NCBI GenBank assembly: GCA_003576915.1
Contig: QEVF01000001.1
Span: forward strand, 170,058-234,057
Origin: Planctomycetota bacterium
GTDB taxonomy: Bacteria > Planctomycetota > UBA8742 > UBA2392
Reading direction: 5' to 3'
DNA: 64,000 nt
A model generated the notes under the pieces. That model saw only the letters and a program-made list of their open reading frames with translations. It searched no databases and was not told the DNA's origin. Positions 51,016-59,915 of this stretch are shown here, one piece after another (within the stretch, counting starts at the first letter, position 1; the number at the start of each line of letters is the position of its first letter). The position numbers and the translations under genes were made by a program.

Positions 51016-52706
51016 AACCGCCCCCAGCTCTGATCCATTGGGCCCGTGCCGGCACGGCTGCGCGAGGCCTGCGTGACACCATGCTGGCACTGGTCGAGTT
51101 CCTGGCGCGGGCGCGGGACTTACCGACTGGTTCTCTTGCCCCCCTGCCACGCGACGAGACCCTGACCGAAGTGGTCCAGCAGCCCGCTTCCGCACCCGCC
51201 GAATGGATCGGCCAGGTTTATGAGACTCTGCTGGCTGCCGCAGCACGCCGCGCGCAGGGGATTCACTTCACGCCGCCCGATGTGGCGTCAGAGGTTGTGG
51301 AGGCCACGCTGGCGCCGCTTGAGGGCCCCCTGCGTATCATCGACCCGGCGATGGGTTGTGGGGCCTTTCTGCTGGCTGCGGCAAGATTCTGCCGGGGCCA
51401 AGCCGGCCGCTCTCCGCTTCTGGAAGGATTTGACACTGACCCGCTGGCTGTGGAACTGGCGCGATGGTCGCTTGCTCTGGAGACCGGGCTTGTGCCGGAG
51501 GCGTTTGAGGGCCTGCGCGCAGGGGATGCTCTGAGGGACGTGCGGGGCGAGTATGACGCGGTCGTTGGTAATCCGCCGTTTGGCAATGCGATTGAAAGGC
51601 GGACGGCGCGCAGCGTCGGATACGCCGCAGAAATGCGCAGACTCTATCCCGAGTTCGCGCGCGGAGCCTACGATTACTCGCTGCTGTTCTTCGCGCTGGC
51701 TTCGCGACTCCTTTCGCCGCAGGGGCGCTATGGGCTCATCGGGCCCACGGCCCTGCTGAGCGACGCCAAGCCCTGGCAACGGTACGTGCAGGAGCAGATG
51801 CGGCCAAGCCTGCTGATTCTGTATCCGGTGGACCGCTTCGGCCAGGCGCGCATCCGCACCACAGCATTTGTCGGGGGGCGCGGTCGCTGTGAACAGGTGG
51901 AGGTGCGCGACTACGACGGGGGCCAAGCGCCCAAGACGCGACGCTGGAGCGACAGTGCCGGGACCTGGTTTGAAGTCGTGCGTGAGGCCCCGCCGGTCGC
52001 GAGTTTCCAGAAGTTGCGCGAAGTGGCAACGGTGTTTGCGGGTTGCACAACGAGTGCGGCCTACAGGCTGGCTCCCCTGGTGACGGAGGCAAGGCAGGAA
52101 GGGGACCGCGGCGGCGCCCTGAGGCTGGTGACCACTGGCGCGCTGGATCGCTATCGCTGCAAGTGGGGCGATGAGCCCATTCGTTTTCTGGGGCGGGACT
52201 TTGCAAGGCCGCTGTGGCCGCAGGAGGGCCCGCGGGACGTCATGGCGGCGATGGAACGCCAGCGGCGGCCCAAGATTCTGCTGGGTGGGCTCACCAGCGT
52301 GCTCGAAGCCTGGTACGACGTCGAAGGCGGCGCCGGGGGAGTGGTCTCCACGTGGGTAATTCTACCCCGACCCGGTGTTGACGCATGGACGCTGCTGGCC
52401 CTGCTCAATGGCGCCACGATTTCACGGGTCTACATGGCACGACACGGCGCAAAGTCCATGAGCGGCCGCCAGACCACCATCGGCAAACAGGCCCTGCACG
52501 ACTTGCCCCTGCCGGACCTGGCGCGCTGCCGCGAGCTGGGCCTGCGGGCTCGCGCCCTGCAGGAGCAGGCGCCAGATGAAGCGGCGGACCGGGAGTTGCA
52601 CCTGGAGGTGGCCAGACTGTTGGGGCGAAGCGAAGTCCAGGCGCAGGAAGACCTGGCCTGGTGGCAGGGGCAGGCGGCACGGACGAGGGCTACTCGACGC
52701 GTTTGA
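51012..52706 (+). CDS. N6-adenine DNA methyltransferase, TaqI/Eco57I-like
   Basis: A 564-aa enzyme. Motif X-like GIHFTPPDVASEVVE, SAM motif IIDPAMGCGAF (109-119) and catalytic NPPFG (187-191) define a gamma-class N6-adenine methyltransferase. A ~300-residue C-terminal part should be the target-recognition domain (VYMARHGAKSMSGRQTTI is typical). No nuclease motif is visible, and no restriction gene is adjacent, so it may be an orphan or part of a defence locus. It overlaps DUF2071 by 4 nt and the next gene convergently by 17 bp. Confidence 0.88.
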   Translation: MKPPPALIHWARAGTAARGLRDTMLALVEFLARARDLPTGSLAPLPRDETLTEVVQQPASAPAEWIGQVYETLLAAAARRAQGIHFTPPDVASEVVEATLAPLEGPLRIIDPAMGCGAFLLAAARFCRGQAGRSPLLEGFDTDPLAVELARWSLALETGLVPEAFEGLRAGDALRDVRGEYDAVVGNPPFGNAIERRTARSVGYAAEMRRLYPEFARGAYDYSLLFFALASRLLSPQGRYGLIGPTALLSDAKPWQRYVQEQMRPSLLILYPVDRFGQARIRTTAFVGGRGRCEQVEVRDYDGGQAPKTRRWSDSAGTWFEVVREAPPVASFQKLREVATVFAGCTTSAAYRLAPLVTEARQEGDRGGALRLVTTGALDRYRCKWGDEPIRFLGRDFARPLWPQEGPRDVMAAMERQRRPKILLGGLTSVLEAWYDVEGGAGGVVSTWVILPRPGVDAWTLLALLNGATISRVYMARHGAKSMSGRQTTIGKQALHDLPLPDLARCRELGLRARALQEQAPDEAADRELHLEVARLLGRSEVQAQEDLAWWQGQAARTRATRRV

Positions 52707-55236
52707 TGATGTGCCAGCCGTAAGGGCCTTTGGCCGAGAGCGCAATCTGACCCACGCCCAGCGACAACGCCACATCGGCGAACTCCTTGACGTAGATTGC
52801 GCGATTGCGGCCATGGACCTCGTAGGCACAGAGCGCCGTGTCTTCGCTCCACTGTTCCATCAACTTCGCCCACTCGGTCCCCCGGGTTCGCGCCTGCTTG
52901 AGCAGGCTTCTCGCCAGCGCCTCGGCCTCCGCTTCGGTGCGGCTCTCCGCGTTGCGCAATTTTGCGTACTTGACGGCGCTGTACGAGATCAGGATGTGCT
53001 CGACCTTCACCTGTCCGGGTGCGGGGTCCTGCTTCGTGGGCAGTGTTGACGCGTCAATGCCGGGGAACCAGCCACCGCTGGGGCAATCGTAGATCAGGCC
53101 GTGGCCGCCCTGGCGCGTGAAACGCCCGTTCTTGACGCCGGGAACCGTGTAGAAATCCTCGCCGTCGAGGTCGAGCAGCAGCGAGATGTCGTTGTTGTGG
53201 CCCGCGCCGATGGAGCCTGCGCCGGGGCAGGCGTGGGAGTCATTGCCGGAGCAATCCAGCAGGATGCCGACGGAGAAGTTCAGGCCCTGGCCCTGCCCGC
53301 CGCCCTGGTAAAGGTCGTTGCCGGCGCGGTCAATGAGCCAGCCCACGGCGTAGTCATGGGCGCCGCCCAACCCCACGCCCCAGGGATCCGTGTAGGTGTC
53401 ATTGCCCTTGAGGTTCACCAGAATGCCCGTCGAGAGGTGGATGCCGCCGCCCAGTCCATATTGGTACAGCACATGGTTGTCGTTGCCACCCTCATCCACC
53501 AGCATGCCCAGGGAATACCAGTAGCTGGAGCCCTGTCCGTAGATGTCGGCAATGTAATTGTCATTGCCGTCGCCCTGGTCGAGCAAAAGGGCCACGCCGC
53601 CGCCTGTGCCCATGGAAGGGTTGGCATCATTGCGGTTGCCGATGGAAAAACCCTGGCTCAAGCTCTGGTAGTGGTCGTTATGCAGCGGCTTGTGCAGGTA
53701 CTTGCCGCCCGCGTAGTAAAGGTCGTTGCCGCCGCCGTCCGTCAGCACGGCAAGGCCACCCACCAGGGCGCAGGCCTGAACGTAGCGCGCACCGCGGTAG
53801 GTGTCGTGGCCGCCCGCATCGATCAGGTGGCCATATCCAAAGCATGCCGCTCCCTGCGAGCCTGAATCGGTGAAATACTGGTCGTCGCCGCCGTCGTCGA
53901 AGAGTTCGCCATAGCCAAGCAAGCCGCAGGCCTGGGAGCAGAAGCGGGACCTGTAGCAGTCGTTTCCACCGCCCAGGTCCCAGAGGATGCCTACGCCGTT
54001 GAAGCCAAAGCCCTGGGTGAAGTCTTCGCCTTCATAACGGTCGTTGCCGGCGAGATCCAGGACGAAGGAAAGGGGTGCGCGACCCGGCAGGCCGATGCCG
54101 CTGGCGACGCGGCCGCGATAGACATCGTTGCCGCCGAGGTCGATGATGGCAATGAAGTCATCACCTTCGTAGGTATTGTCGCCCGTGCCGCCGATGACAA
54201 TGCGGCCCTGGGGGCCGCGCACGACGGCGAGTATGCCGCCGCTGACACCTTGTTCGCGCGAGGGTTGGCCGGCGAGCCACGCGGGCGGGTTCTTCACGCC
54301 GCGATAGAGGTTCAGCGAGTGAGCCATTCCTTCAAGGATGGGGCCCAGGCGAGCTGCAGCCACCAGCGGTCCCGTGCCAAACGCCCTGGAGGCGGGGTCG
54401 AAAGGGTCGCTCTGGGCCGCCGTGGCGCCTGCGCCAGGCATACGGATGTCGTCGTCGCAGAACACTCCGGAAAGCTGGGCGGCCACCGCCGCCAATGCAG
54501 CAGGCGCAACGCCGGTTTCGTCAAAGGAAAGCGACATCAGTGGGGTGTACAGCCACTGGGCCAGGAACTGGTCCAGGCCCGACGTTCCCCACAGCGCGCT
54601 ATAATCCTCGCTTGCCGGCTGGGCCGCGACTTCGAATTTCGCGCCCAGCATCAGGGTCATGGCGTCGGAGATGGTTTCTTGCCAGGAAGCGTTCACCTCG
54701 GCCTTGAGGCTCTTCCAGCCGGCATCGTTCTTGACTTCCTTGAGATTGCCCTTGTCCAGCAACCAACGACGCTCGAACTCGGAGAGCTTGCGGCTGGCCT
54801 CGGCCCAAACTGTCCAGCCCACGGCCTCCTTGCGCAGTTCTTCGGGATCGAAGCGCCTGAGATCGCGCTGCAGTATCTCAGCGGCGCGGCGCGCCCGCGC
54901 CGGTGAAGGACTGGCGGCGCTGAAATCTCCCGCCGCGTCTTCTGCAATCCGGGGTACTCCCAAGGGGTTGTCCAGGCACTGGGCGCAGATTGGCAGCACG
55001 AAGCGCTGGTTGAGTGCGACCTTCTTCTCAAAACTCAAGTCTCCGGGCTTGAGTTCAACGCAGCGCAGCGCCTCCAGGATGTGCTCGTAGTCTTCCTGCG
55101 TCAGGAACTGCCCAGCCTTGAACTCGAACTCCCGCCCTGCCCCCGCAGGCGCCTCTTTCGGCGCTTCCTGGGCTGTCACCACCGCCGCCCCCAGCAGCCA
55201 TGCAGCCGCAATCAACCCAAGCACAGGTTTGCTCAT
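52690..55236 (-). CDS. Secreted GGNDxYxG-repeat protein with C-terminal parvulin-type PPIase
   Basis: An 848-aa exported protein with a signal peptide (VLGLIAAAWLLGAAVVTA). A helical domain (~25-330) leads to about 13 tandem units, each with a (L/I)D.GGNDxYxG core (for example IDLGGNDVYRG and LDLAGNDRYEG), likely a beta-solenoid and possibly calcium-binding. Residues ~735-848 match the PpiC/SurA parvulin fold (VKVEHILISYSAVKYAK, ALSLGVGQIALSAKGPYGWHIIKRV). ATG 55236 is preferred, with AGGAAGG 9 nt upstream; ATG 55245 is too close to it. It may help fold or hold outer-surface proteins; the combination is unusual. Confidence 0.82.
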   Translation of the reverse strand: MSKPVLGLIAAAWLLGAAVVTAQEAPKEAPAGAGREFEFKAGQFLTQEDYEHILEALRCVELKPGDLSFEKKVALNQRFVLPICAQCLDNPLGVPRIAEDAAGDFSAASPSPARARRAAEILQRDLRRFDPEELRKEAVGWTVWAEASRKLSEFERRWLLDKGNLKEVKNDAGWKSLKAEVNASWQETISDAMTLMLGAKFEVAAQPASEDYSALWGTSGLDQFLAQWLYTPLMSLSFDETGVAPAALAAVAAQLSGVFCDDDIRMPGAGATAAQSDPFDPASRAFGTGPLVAAARLGPILEGMAHSLNLYRGVKNPPAWLAGQPSREQGVSGGILAVVRGPQGRIVIGGTGDNTYEGDDFIAIIDLGGNDVYRGRVASGIGLPGRAPLSFVLDLAGNDRYEGEDFTQGFGFNGVGILWDLGGGNDCYRSRFCSQACGLLGYGELFDDGGDDQYFTDSGSQGAACFGYGHLIDAGGHDTYRGARYVQACALVGGLAVLTDGGGNDLYYAGGKYLHKPLHNDHYQSLSQGFSIGNRNDANPSMGTGGGVALLLDQGDGNDNYIADIYGQGSSYWYSLGMLVDEGGNDNHVLYQYGLGGGIHLSTGILVNLKGNDTYTDPWGVGLGGAHDYAVGWLIDRAGNDLYQGGGQGQGLNFSVGILLDCSGNDSHACPGAGSIGAGHNNDISLLLDLDGEDFYTVPGVKNGRFTRQGGHGLIYDCPSGGWFPGIDASTLPTKQDPAPGQVKVEHILISYSAVKYAKLRNAESRTEAEAEALARSLLKQARTRGTEWAKLMEQWSEDTALCAYEVHGRNRAIYVKEFADVALSLGVGQIALSAKGPYGWHIIKRVE
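53143..54200 (-). repeat. Degenerate coding repeats for GGNDxYxG units
   Basis: About 13 units encoding (L/I)D.GGNDxYxG occur at 70-110-bp intervals in the exported protein gene. They are diverged at DNA level but clear at protein level. Confidence 0.75.
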
Positions 55237-55376
55237 CGCCCACATCCTTCCTAGACTCTGTTGGCCCTACGACTTATAAGGGTCACGCTGGACCTTGATT
55301 GCTTCTTGGGTTATATCGCGTTTTGGCCTGCAATGAAGCAGGCCTCCACGCTTTGAACCACGCTTAGGCTGCAGAC

Positions 55377-56138
55377 ATGTTTGATTTCGCTGGAAAAAAG
55401 GCCTTCATCACGGGCGGCACGCGCGGCATCGGCCTCGCCATTGCCACGAAGATGGCCCGCGCGGGCGCAGATGTCGCCCTGAATTACCTGCGTAACAAGA
55501 AGGCGGCCGAAGAGGCCGTGGCCAAGATCAAGGCCATTTCCGGCAAGGAGCCCCTGCTGCTCAAAGGTAACGTGGCCAAGGACGAGGACATCGACGAGAT
55601 GTTCAAGGTCCTTCGCGACAAGTGGGGCGGCATCAGCTTTCTTGTCAGCAATGCCGCTTCGGGTGTGCTCAAGCCCAGCAAGGAACTGACCTACCACCAC
55701 TGGCAGTGGACCATGGACATCAACGCCTATGCGTTGCTGGCCCTGTCGCGTTCGGCCGTCCCCATGATGAAGGGCAACGGTCGCATTGTCGCCGTTTCCA
55801 GCCTGGGCGCCACCCACGCTTTCAATAACTATGCCGCCGTGGGCTCCTCCAAGGCCGCGCTGGAAAGCCTGGTCCGCCACCTCTGCGTCGAGTACGCCGA
55901 GCACGGCATCAACGTCAATGCGGTCTCGGCCAGCGTCGTGGACACCGAGGCCCTGACCCACTTCCCCAACCGCGACACCATGCTCAACGACAGCCTGGTG
56001 TGGACGCCGGCCAAGAAGCTGGTCGAGCCCGATGACGTTGCCGACGGCGTGATGATCCTTTGTTCGGATCTCACGCGCATGGTGCATGGCCACACGTTCA
56101 TCATCGACGGTGGGCTCTCCATCAAGCTGCCGGGCTGA
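55377..56138 (+). CDS. fabL: Enoyl-ACP reductase, FabL type
   Basis: A 253-aa short-chain dehydrogenase. The NADPH-binding motif is TGGTRGIG (12-19). The active-site Tyr152 and Lys159 follow the Y-x6-K spacing of enoyl-ACP reductases instead of Y-x3-K, within NNYAAVGSSKAALESLVRHL, and AVSASVVDTEALTHFPNRD closely matches Bacillus FabL. It would reduce trans-2-enoyl-ACP in fatty acid elongation. A 7-bp hairpin (GGCCTGC at 55325, GCAGGCC at 55338) lies ~35 bp upstream and may be an operator or leader element. Confidence 0.82.
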   Translation: MFDFAGKKAFITGGTRGIGLAIATKMARAGADVALNYLRNKKAAEEAVAKIKAISGKEPLLLKGNVAKDEDIDEMFKVLRDKWGGISFLVSNAASGVLKPSKELTYHHWQWTMDINAYALLALSRSAVPMMKGNGRIVAVSSLGATHAFNNYAAVGSSKAALESLVRHLCVEYAEHGINVNAVSASVVDTEALTHFPNRDTMLNDSLVWTPAKKLVEPDDVADGVMILCSDLTRMVHGHTFIIDGGLSIKLPG

Positions 56139-56254
56139 CATCCGTGCCACTCCGCGGGGCCACGCACGCGTGGCTCCTTTCATTTGCAGGCACCGGCGGG
56201 CTTGCAACGTGCTGCGCCTTGGCCTTAGCATCCGTACCTCTCCCGGGGGCTGCC

Positions 56255-56887
56255 ATGGACGAAAGCGAACCTCAGGTCACCTTGGCCGCCATTGTGCTGT
56301 GCGCGGGATCCAGTTCCCGCATGGGTCAGCCCAAAGCGCTGTTGGATTTCGGCGGCAAGCCCGCCCTGACGCGCATCCTCGAAACGGCGCGCCGGGCCGG
56401 CATCCACAAGCTGTTCATCGTGCTCGGACGCCACGCCGATGAAATCCGCGCCCGTGCCGACCTGGCCGGCTGCCAGGTTCTTATCAACCAGGACCCCGAG
56501 CGAGGCCAGCTCTCCAGCATCCAGCTCGGAATGAGCAAGCTCGACTTTGCCACCGATGCCGCGCTGGTCTGGCCCGTGGACTGTCCCCTGATCGAAGCCT
56601 CGGACCTGGAGGCTCTGCGGGCGGCCTACGTCAAGGGACGTCGTTCGCTCATGCGCATCTTCGTGCCCACGCACGGGGGCAAGCGAGGCCACCCCATGCT
56701 CGTGGACATCGGCTTTCGTCAGCCCTTCATGGAACTGAAGGCCGGGCAGTCGGCCCGCAACGTGATGGAGGCCAACCCCACGCAGGTCATGGAGGTTCCC
56801 GTCAGCCACACAGGCGTGCTGCTGGACATCGACACTCCCGAGGAATACGCAACGGCGCGCAAGTTGTGGGAGATGCGCCCGCGCTGA
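56255..56887 (+). CDS. mocA: Molybdenum cofactor nucleotidyltransferase (MocA/MobA-like)
   Basis: A 210-aa NTP transferase. LAAIVLCAGSSSRMGQPKALLDFGGKP is the nucleotide-binding signature; VWPVDCPLI holds the metal-binding Asp and GGKRGHPMLV the substrate loop, as in MocA. It would add CMP (or GMP) to molybdopterin for hydroxylases of the xanthine dehydrogenase family. GGGGG lies ~8 nt before the ATG. xdhC follows after 3 nt, which supports the cytidylyltransferase assignment. No molybdoenzyme gene is in the window. Confidence 0.82.
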   Translation: MDESEPQVTLAAIVLCAGSSSRMGQPKALLDFGGKPALTRILETARRAGIHKLFIVLGRHADEIRARADLAGCQVLINQDPERGQLSSIQLGMSKLDFATDAALVWPVDCPLIEASDLEALRAAYVKGRRSLMRIFVPTHGGKRGHPMLVDIGFRQPFMELKAGQSARNVMEANPTQVMEVPVSHTGVLLDIDTPEEYATARKLWEMRPR

Positions 56888-56890
56888 CCC

Positions 56891-57700
56891 ATGCTCATTC
56901 CCGTCTTCGAAAAGGCCGTTGAACTCGCCCGCGCCAACCGCAGGTTTGCCCTGCTGCACCTCGTCAAGGTGCGGGGCTCCAGCCCCGGCAAGCACGGCTT
57001 CCTCATGCTGGTCACGGAGGATTTCACGCTGGGAACCATCGGCGGTGGCGATGCCGAGCGAAAAATGACCCAACAGGCGCGCGAAGCCCTGGCCGAAGGC
57101 CGCTCCCGCACCGTCAGTTACGAACTCTCCCGCAAGCCGGGCAACATCGTGCAGTCGCTGTGCGGCGGCACCAATGAAGTTTTCATCGAGGTGTTCATGG
57201 AGAAACCCTGCCTGCTGCTGCTTGGTGGCGGCCATGTGTCCCGCGCGCTCGCCCGCCTCTGTGCCCAGCTGGAGTATCCCTACGTCGTGGTCGATGACCG
57301 CGAAGACTATTCGCGCCCGGCCGACTTTCCTGGCGCCCTGCAGGTAGCCTGCATGCGGCCCGGTCCTTACCTCCAGCAGCCGGGCCTGCCGCGCTTCAGC
57401 CACGTGATGGGCCTGGGTTACAACGCCGAGTTCGACCTTGAGGGGATGTTTGCCGCGCTACCCAGCCTGGGGCCGGCCGTGCGCTACGGCGCCATTGCCA
57501 GCAAAGCCAAGCACCTGCGTATGGGCGAAATCGCCAAGGAGCGAGGCATTTCCGAGGCACAATGGGCGCGCGTGAAATGCCCCGTAGGGCTGGACATCGG
57601 GGCCCAGACTCCGGCCGAAATTGCGGTGTCCATCATGGCCGAGGTGATTGCATCGATTGAGGGGCGCCACAGCGCGGGCTGGTCGGCCGAGGAAAAGTAA
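56891..57700 (+). CDS. xdhC: XdhC/CoxI family molybdoenzyme accessory protein
   Basis: A 269-aa protein. Residues ~15-80 match the XdhC_CoxI domain (VKVRGSSPGKHGFLMLV, GTIGGGDAERK), and ~105-250 the Rossmann-like C domain (LLLLGGGHVSRALARL, VVVDDREDY, CPVGLDIGAQTPAEIAVSI). XdhC binds and matures Moco for insertion into xanthine dehydrogenase-type enzymes. Start 3 nt after mocA indicates an operon. Confidence 0.92.
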   Translation: MLIPVFEKAVELARANRRFALLHLVKVRGSSPGKHGFLMLVTEDFTLGTIGGGDAERKMTQQAREALAEGRSRTVSYELSRKPGNIVQSLCGGTNEVFIEVFMEKPCLLLLGGGHVSRALARLCAQLEYPYVVVDDREDYSRPADFPGALQVACMRPGPYLQQPGLPRFSHVMGLGYNAEFDLEGMFAALPSLGPAVRYGAIASKAKHLRMGEIAKERGISEAQWARVKCPVGLDIGAQTPAEIAVSIMAEVIASIEGRHSAGWSAEEK

Positions 57701-57738
57701 CCAGCGCCTGGACCACCGGCGGCGCCGGACCACGTCGC

Positions 57739-58728
57739 TTACACCACCCCGTTGCTCGCGCGCTCGGACAGCTCGCAGGCGGCGTAGGTCAGAATCATGT
57801 CTGCCCCGGCCCGCTTGAACGCATACACGCTCTCACGCAACACGCGCTCGCCGTCCAACCATCCGTTTTGCGCCGCCGCCTTCAGCATCGCGTACTCCCC
57901 GCTGACCTGATAGGCCGCCAGGGGTAACTGGGTCTGCTCGCGCAGCCTCGCCAGAATGTCCAGGTAGGCCATGCCGGGTTTGACCATGAGCATGTCGGCA
58001 CCCTGCTGCTCATCCAGCGCCGCTTCGCGCAGGGCCTCACGCCCGTTGCGGAAGTCCATCTGGTAGCCTTGGCGGTCACCCTTGCCGGGGGCACTCTGGG
58101 CGGCGTCGCGGAAGGGGCCGTAGAAGGCGCTGGCGTACTTCACGGCATAGCTGAGGATGGCGATGTGATCAAAGCCCTCGCCGTCGAGGGCCTGGCGCAG
58201 CGCGGCCACGGTGCCGTCCATCATGCCGGAGGGGGCGACGACGTCAAAGCCCGCGCGCGCGTGGTTCACGGCCTGGGCGCACAGCATCTCGAGCGTGGCG
58301 TCGTTGTCAACCACAAGGCGCTCGTCGTCGCAGAGCTTGCCGCAGTGCCCGTGGCTGGTGTACTCGCAGAAGCAGAGGTCGGAGATGGCGACCATGTCGA
58401 TGCCCGCGTCTTTGGCGCGCCGCACGGCTGTACACACTTCGTTGTCGGGGGCGTGGGCGTGGCTGCCACGATCGTCCTTGGCCTCCGCGGGAGTGACGCC
58501 GAACAGGATGTAGCCACGCACGCCGAGCTTTTCGGCTCGTTTGAGTTCCTTGACGGCGAGGTCGGGCGTGAGCTGGCTGACGCCGGGCATGGACTTGACG
58601 GGCCGGCTCTTGCCTCGGCCGGGAATAATGAAGAGCGGAAGAATGAAATCGGCAGGCGTGACGATGGTCTGTGCAACGAGGTCGCGCAGGGCCTGGCCGC
58701 GCCGAAGGCGTCGAGGTCGGTGGATCAT
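57739..58728 (-). CDS. hemB: Delta-aminolevulinic acid dehydratase (porphobilinogen synthase)
   Basis: A 329-aa enzyme that condenses two ALA into porphobilinogen. The zinc site is complete (DLCFCEYTSHGHCG), and the Schiff-base lysines are in SYAVKYASAFYGPFR and MLMVKPGMAYLD. Length matches the family. TATAAC lies 6 nt before the ATG and no ribosome binding site is present, so the message is probably leaderless. With hemH at 62.6 kb it forms a loose haem neighbourhood. Confidence 0.97.
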   Translation of the reverse strand: MIHRPRRLRRGQALRDLVAQTIVTPADFILPLFIIPGRGKSRPVKSMPGVSQLTPDLAVKELKRAEKLGVRGYILFGVTPAEAKDDRGSHAHAPDNEVCTAVRRAKDAGIDMVAISDLCFCEYTSHGHCGKLCDDERLVVDNDATLEMLCAQAVNHARAGFDVVAPSGMMDGTVAALRQALDGEGFDHIAILSYAVKYASAFYGPFRDAAQSAPGKGDRQGYQMDFRNGREALREAALDEQQGADMLMVKPGMAYLDILARLREQTQLPLAAYQVSGEYAMLKAAAQNGWLDGERVLRESVYAFKRAGADMILTYAACELSERASNGVV

Positions 58729-58734
58729 GGCGCC

Positions 58735-58740
58735 GTTATA
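58735..58740 (-). promoter_or_regulatory. -10 element of hemB (leaderless)
   Basis: TATAAC on the minus strand, 6 nt (GGCGCC), then the hemB ATG at 58728. Confidence 0.5.
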
Positions 58741-58832
58741 TCAGGGCCAAGCCGCCGGTCTCCAGGGGGGCGGGCGGTTTTGCCGCGTAAGGCCAGCGCC
58801 GATTCCTGTTCGACAGCAGGCCCTGCCCATCG

Positions 58833-58838
58833 GACAAT
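58833..58838 (+). promoter_or_regulatory. -10 element of the RCK membrane protein gene (leaderless)
   Basis: GACAAT, 6 nt (CCGCCC), then the ATG at 58845. No ribosome binding site. Confidence 0.4.
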
Positions 58839-58844
58839 CCGCCC

Positions 58845-59915
58845 ATGCGTTCCAAGCCGCGCCTGATCCGTGCCTGGCTCCACTACCTGCGCAAACCCAC
58901 GCTGCAGTTCCTGCCCATTTTGAGCGGACTGGTGGTCCTGCTGCTGCTGGGTGGCTTGGCCTTTACCCAGCTCTATGAAGAGAGGCTGAGTTTCGGCAAG
59001 TCCACCTACCTGGTCTACACGCTGCTCTTCGGCGAGCAGATCAGCCCCGCGCCCGAACACTGGCTGCTGGAAATCATCTGCTTCATCACGCCGCTGCTGG
59101 GGCTGGTCGTCATCCTCGACGGCGTGGTGCGCTTTTCGTATCACATCCTGCGGCGCGACGAAGCTTCCCCCGAATGGGTCCAGGCCATGGCCAAGACACT
59201 CAAGGATCACGTCATTCTCTTCGGCCTGGGCAAGGTCGGTGTGCGCATCCTGCAGCAGCTGCTCAAGCTCGGCGAAGTCGTCATCGTGCTCGAGAAGGAC
59301 AGCAACTGCATCAACCTGACCTACGCGCGCAAGCACGGCATTCCGGTGCGCGTGGGCCACGGGCGCGAAGACGGCGTGCTGGAAGAGCTCAACGCCGCCC
59401 AGGCCAAGTCCATCATCTGCGTGACGGACGACGACCTCGCCAACATTGAACTGGCCCTCGACGCCCGCAAGATCCGCCCGGACATCCGCGTCGTCCTGCG
59501 CATGTTCGACCAGGAACTGGCCGGCAAGATCCGTGAGAGCTTCGGCATGTCGCTGGCCTTTTCCACGGCCGAGCTGGCCGCGCCGCTGTTCGCGACTGCC
59601 AGCGCCGACCCCAGCATCGTCAACGCTTTCTACGTCGACGGCAAGCTGTTGGTTGTGGCCAACATCTACATCTGCGGCGGCTCGGCTTTGCGCGGCCTTT
59701 CTATCCGCGATCTGGCCAAGGACCTTCCGCTGTTCATTCTCAATCACCGGCGCGGCAACGTTCACACGCTCTATCCAGGTGGCGACGTCGTGCTGGCTGA
59801 GGGCGACGAAATCACGCTGCAGACCGAGCCATCCACCCTCAAGCGCGTCCATGAGAAGAACGGCGGCAAGCCCAGCACGATGCGCCTGGACAAGGCTCAA
59901 GCAAAGGTGATGTAA
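58845..59915 (+). CDS. Two-TM membrane protein with TrkA-N/TrkA-C (RCK) domains
   Basis: A 356-aa protein. Two TM helices (~22-42 and ~75-95) are followed by a NAD-binding RCK domain (~118-235, VILFGLGKVGVRILQQL, VIVLEKD) and a TrkA-C-like domain (~255-335). The layout matches Kch/MthK potassium channels, but the pore segment between the helices (KSTYLVYTLLFGEQISP) lacks the TVGYGD filter. It may be a non-selective channel, a regulatory subunit or a degenerate channel. Its 3' end overlaps the Nramp gene by 19 bp. Confidence 0.8.
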   Translation: MRSKPRLIRAWLHYLRKPTLQFLPILSGLVVLLLLGGLAFTQLYEERLSFGKSTYLVYTLLFGEQISPAPEHWLLEIICFITPLLGLVVILDGVVRFSYHILRRDEASPEWVQAMAKTLKDHVILFGLGKVGVRILQQLLKLGEVVIVLEKDSNCINLTYARKHGIPVRVGHGREDGVLEELNAAQAKSIICVTDDDLANIELALDARKIRPDIRVVLRMFDQELAGKIRESFGMSLAFSTAELAAPLFATASADPSIVNAFYVDGKLLVVANIYICGGSALRGLSIRDLAKDLPLFILNHRRGNVHTLYPGGDVVLAEGDEITLQTEPSTLKRVHEKNGGKPSTMRLDKAQAKVM

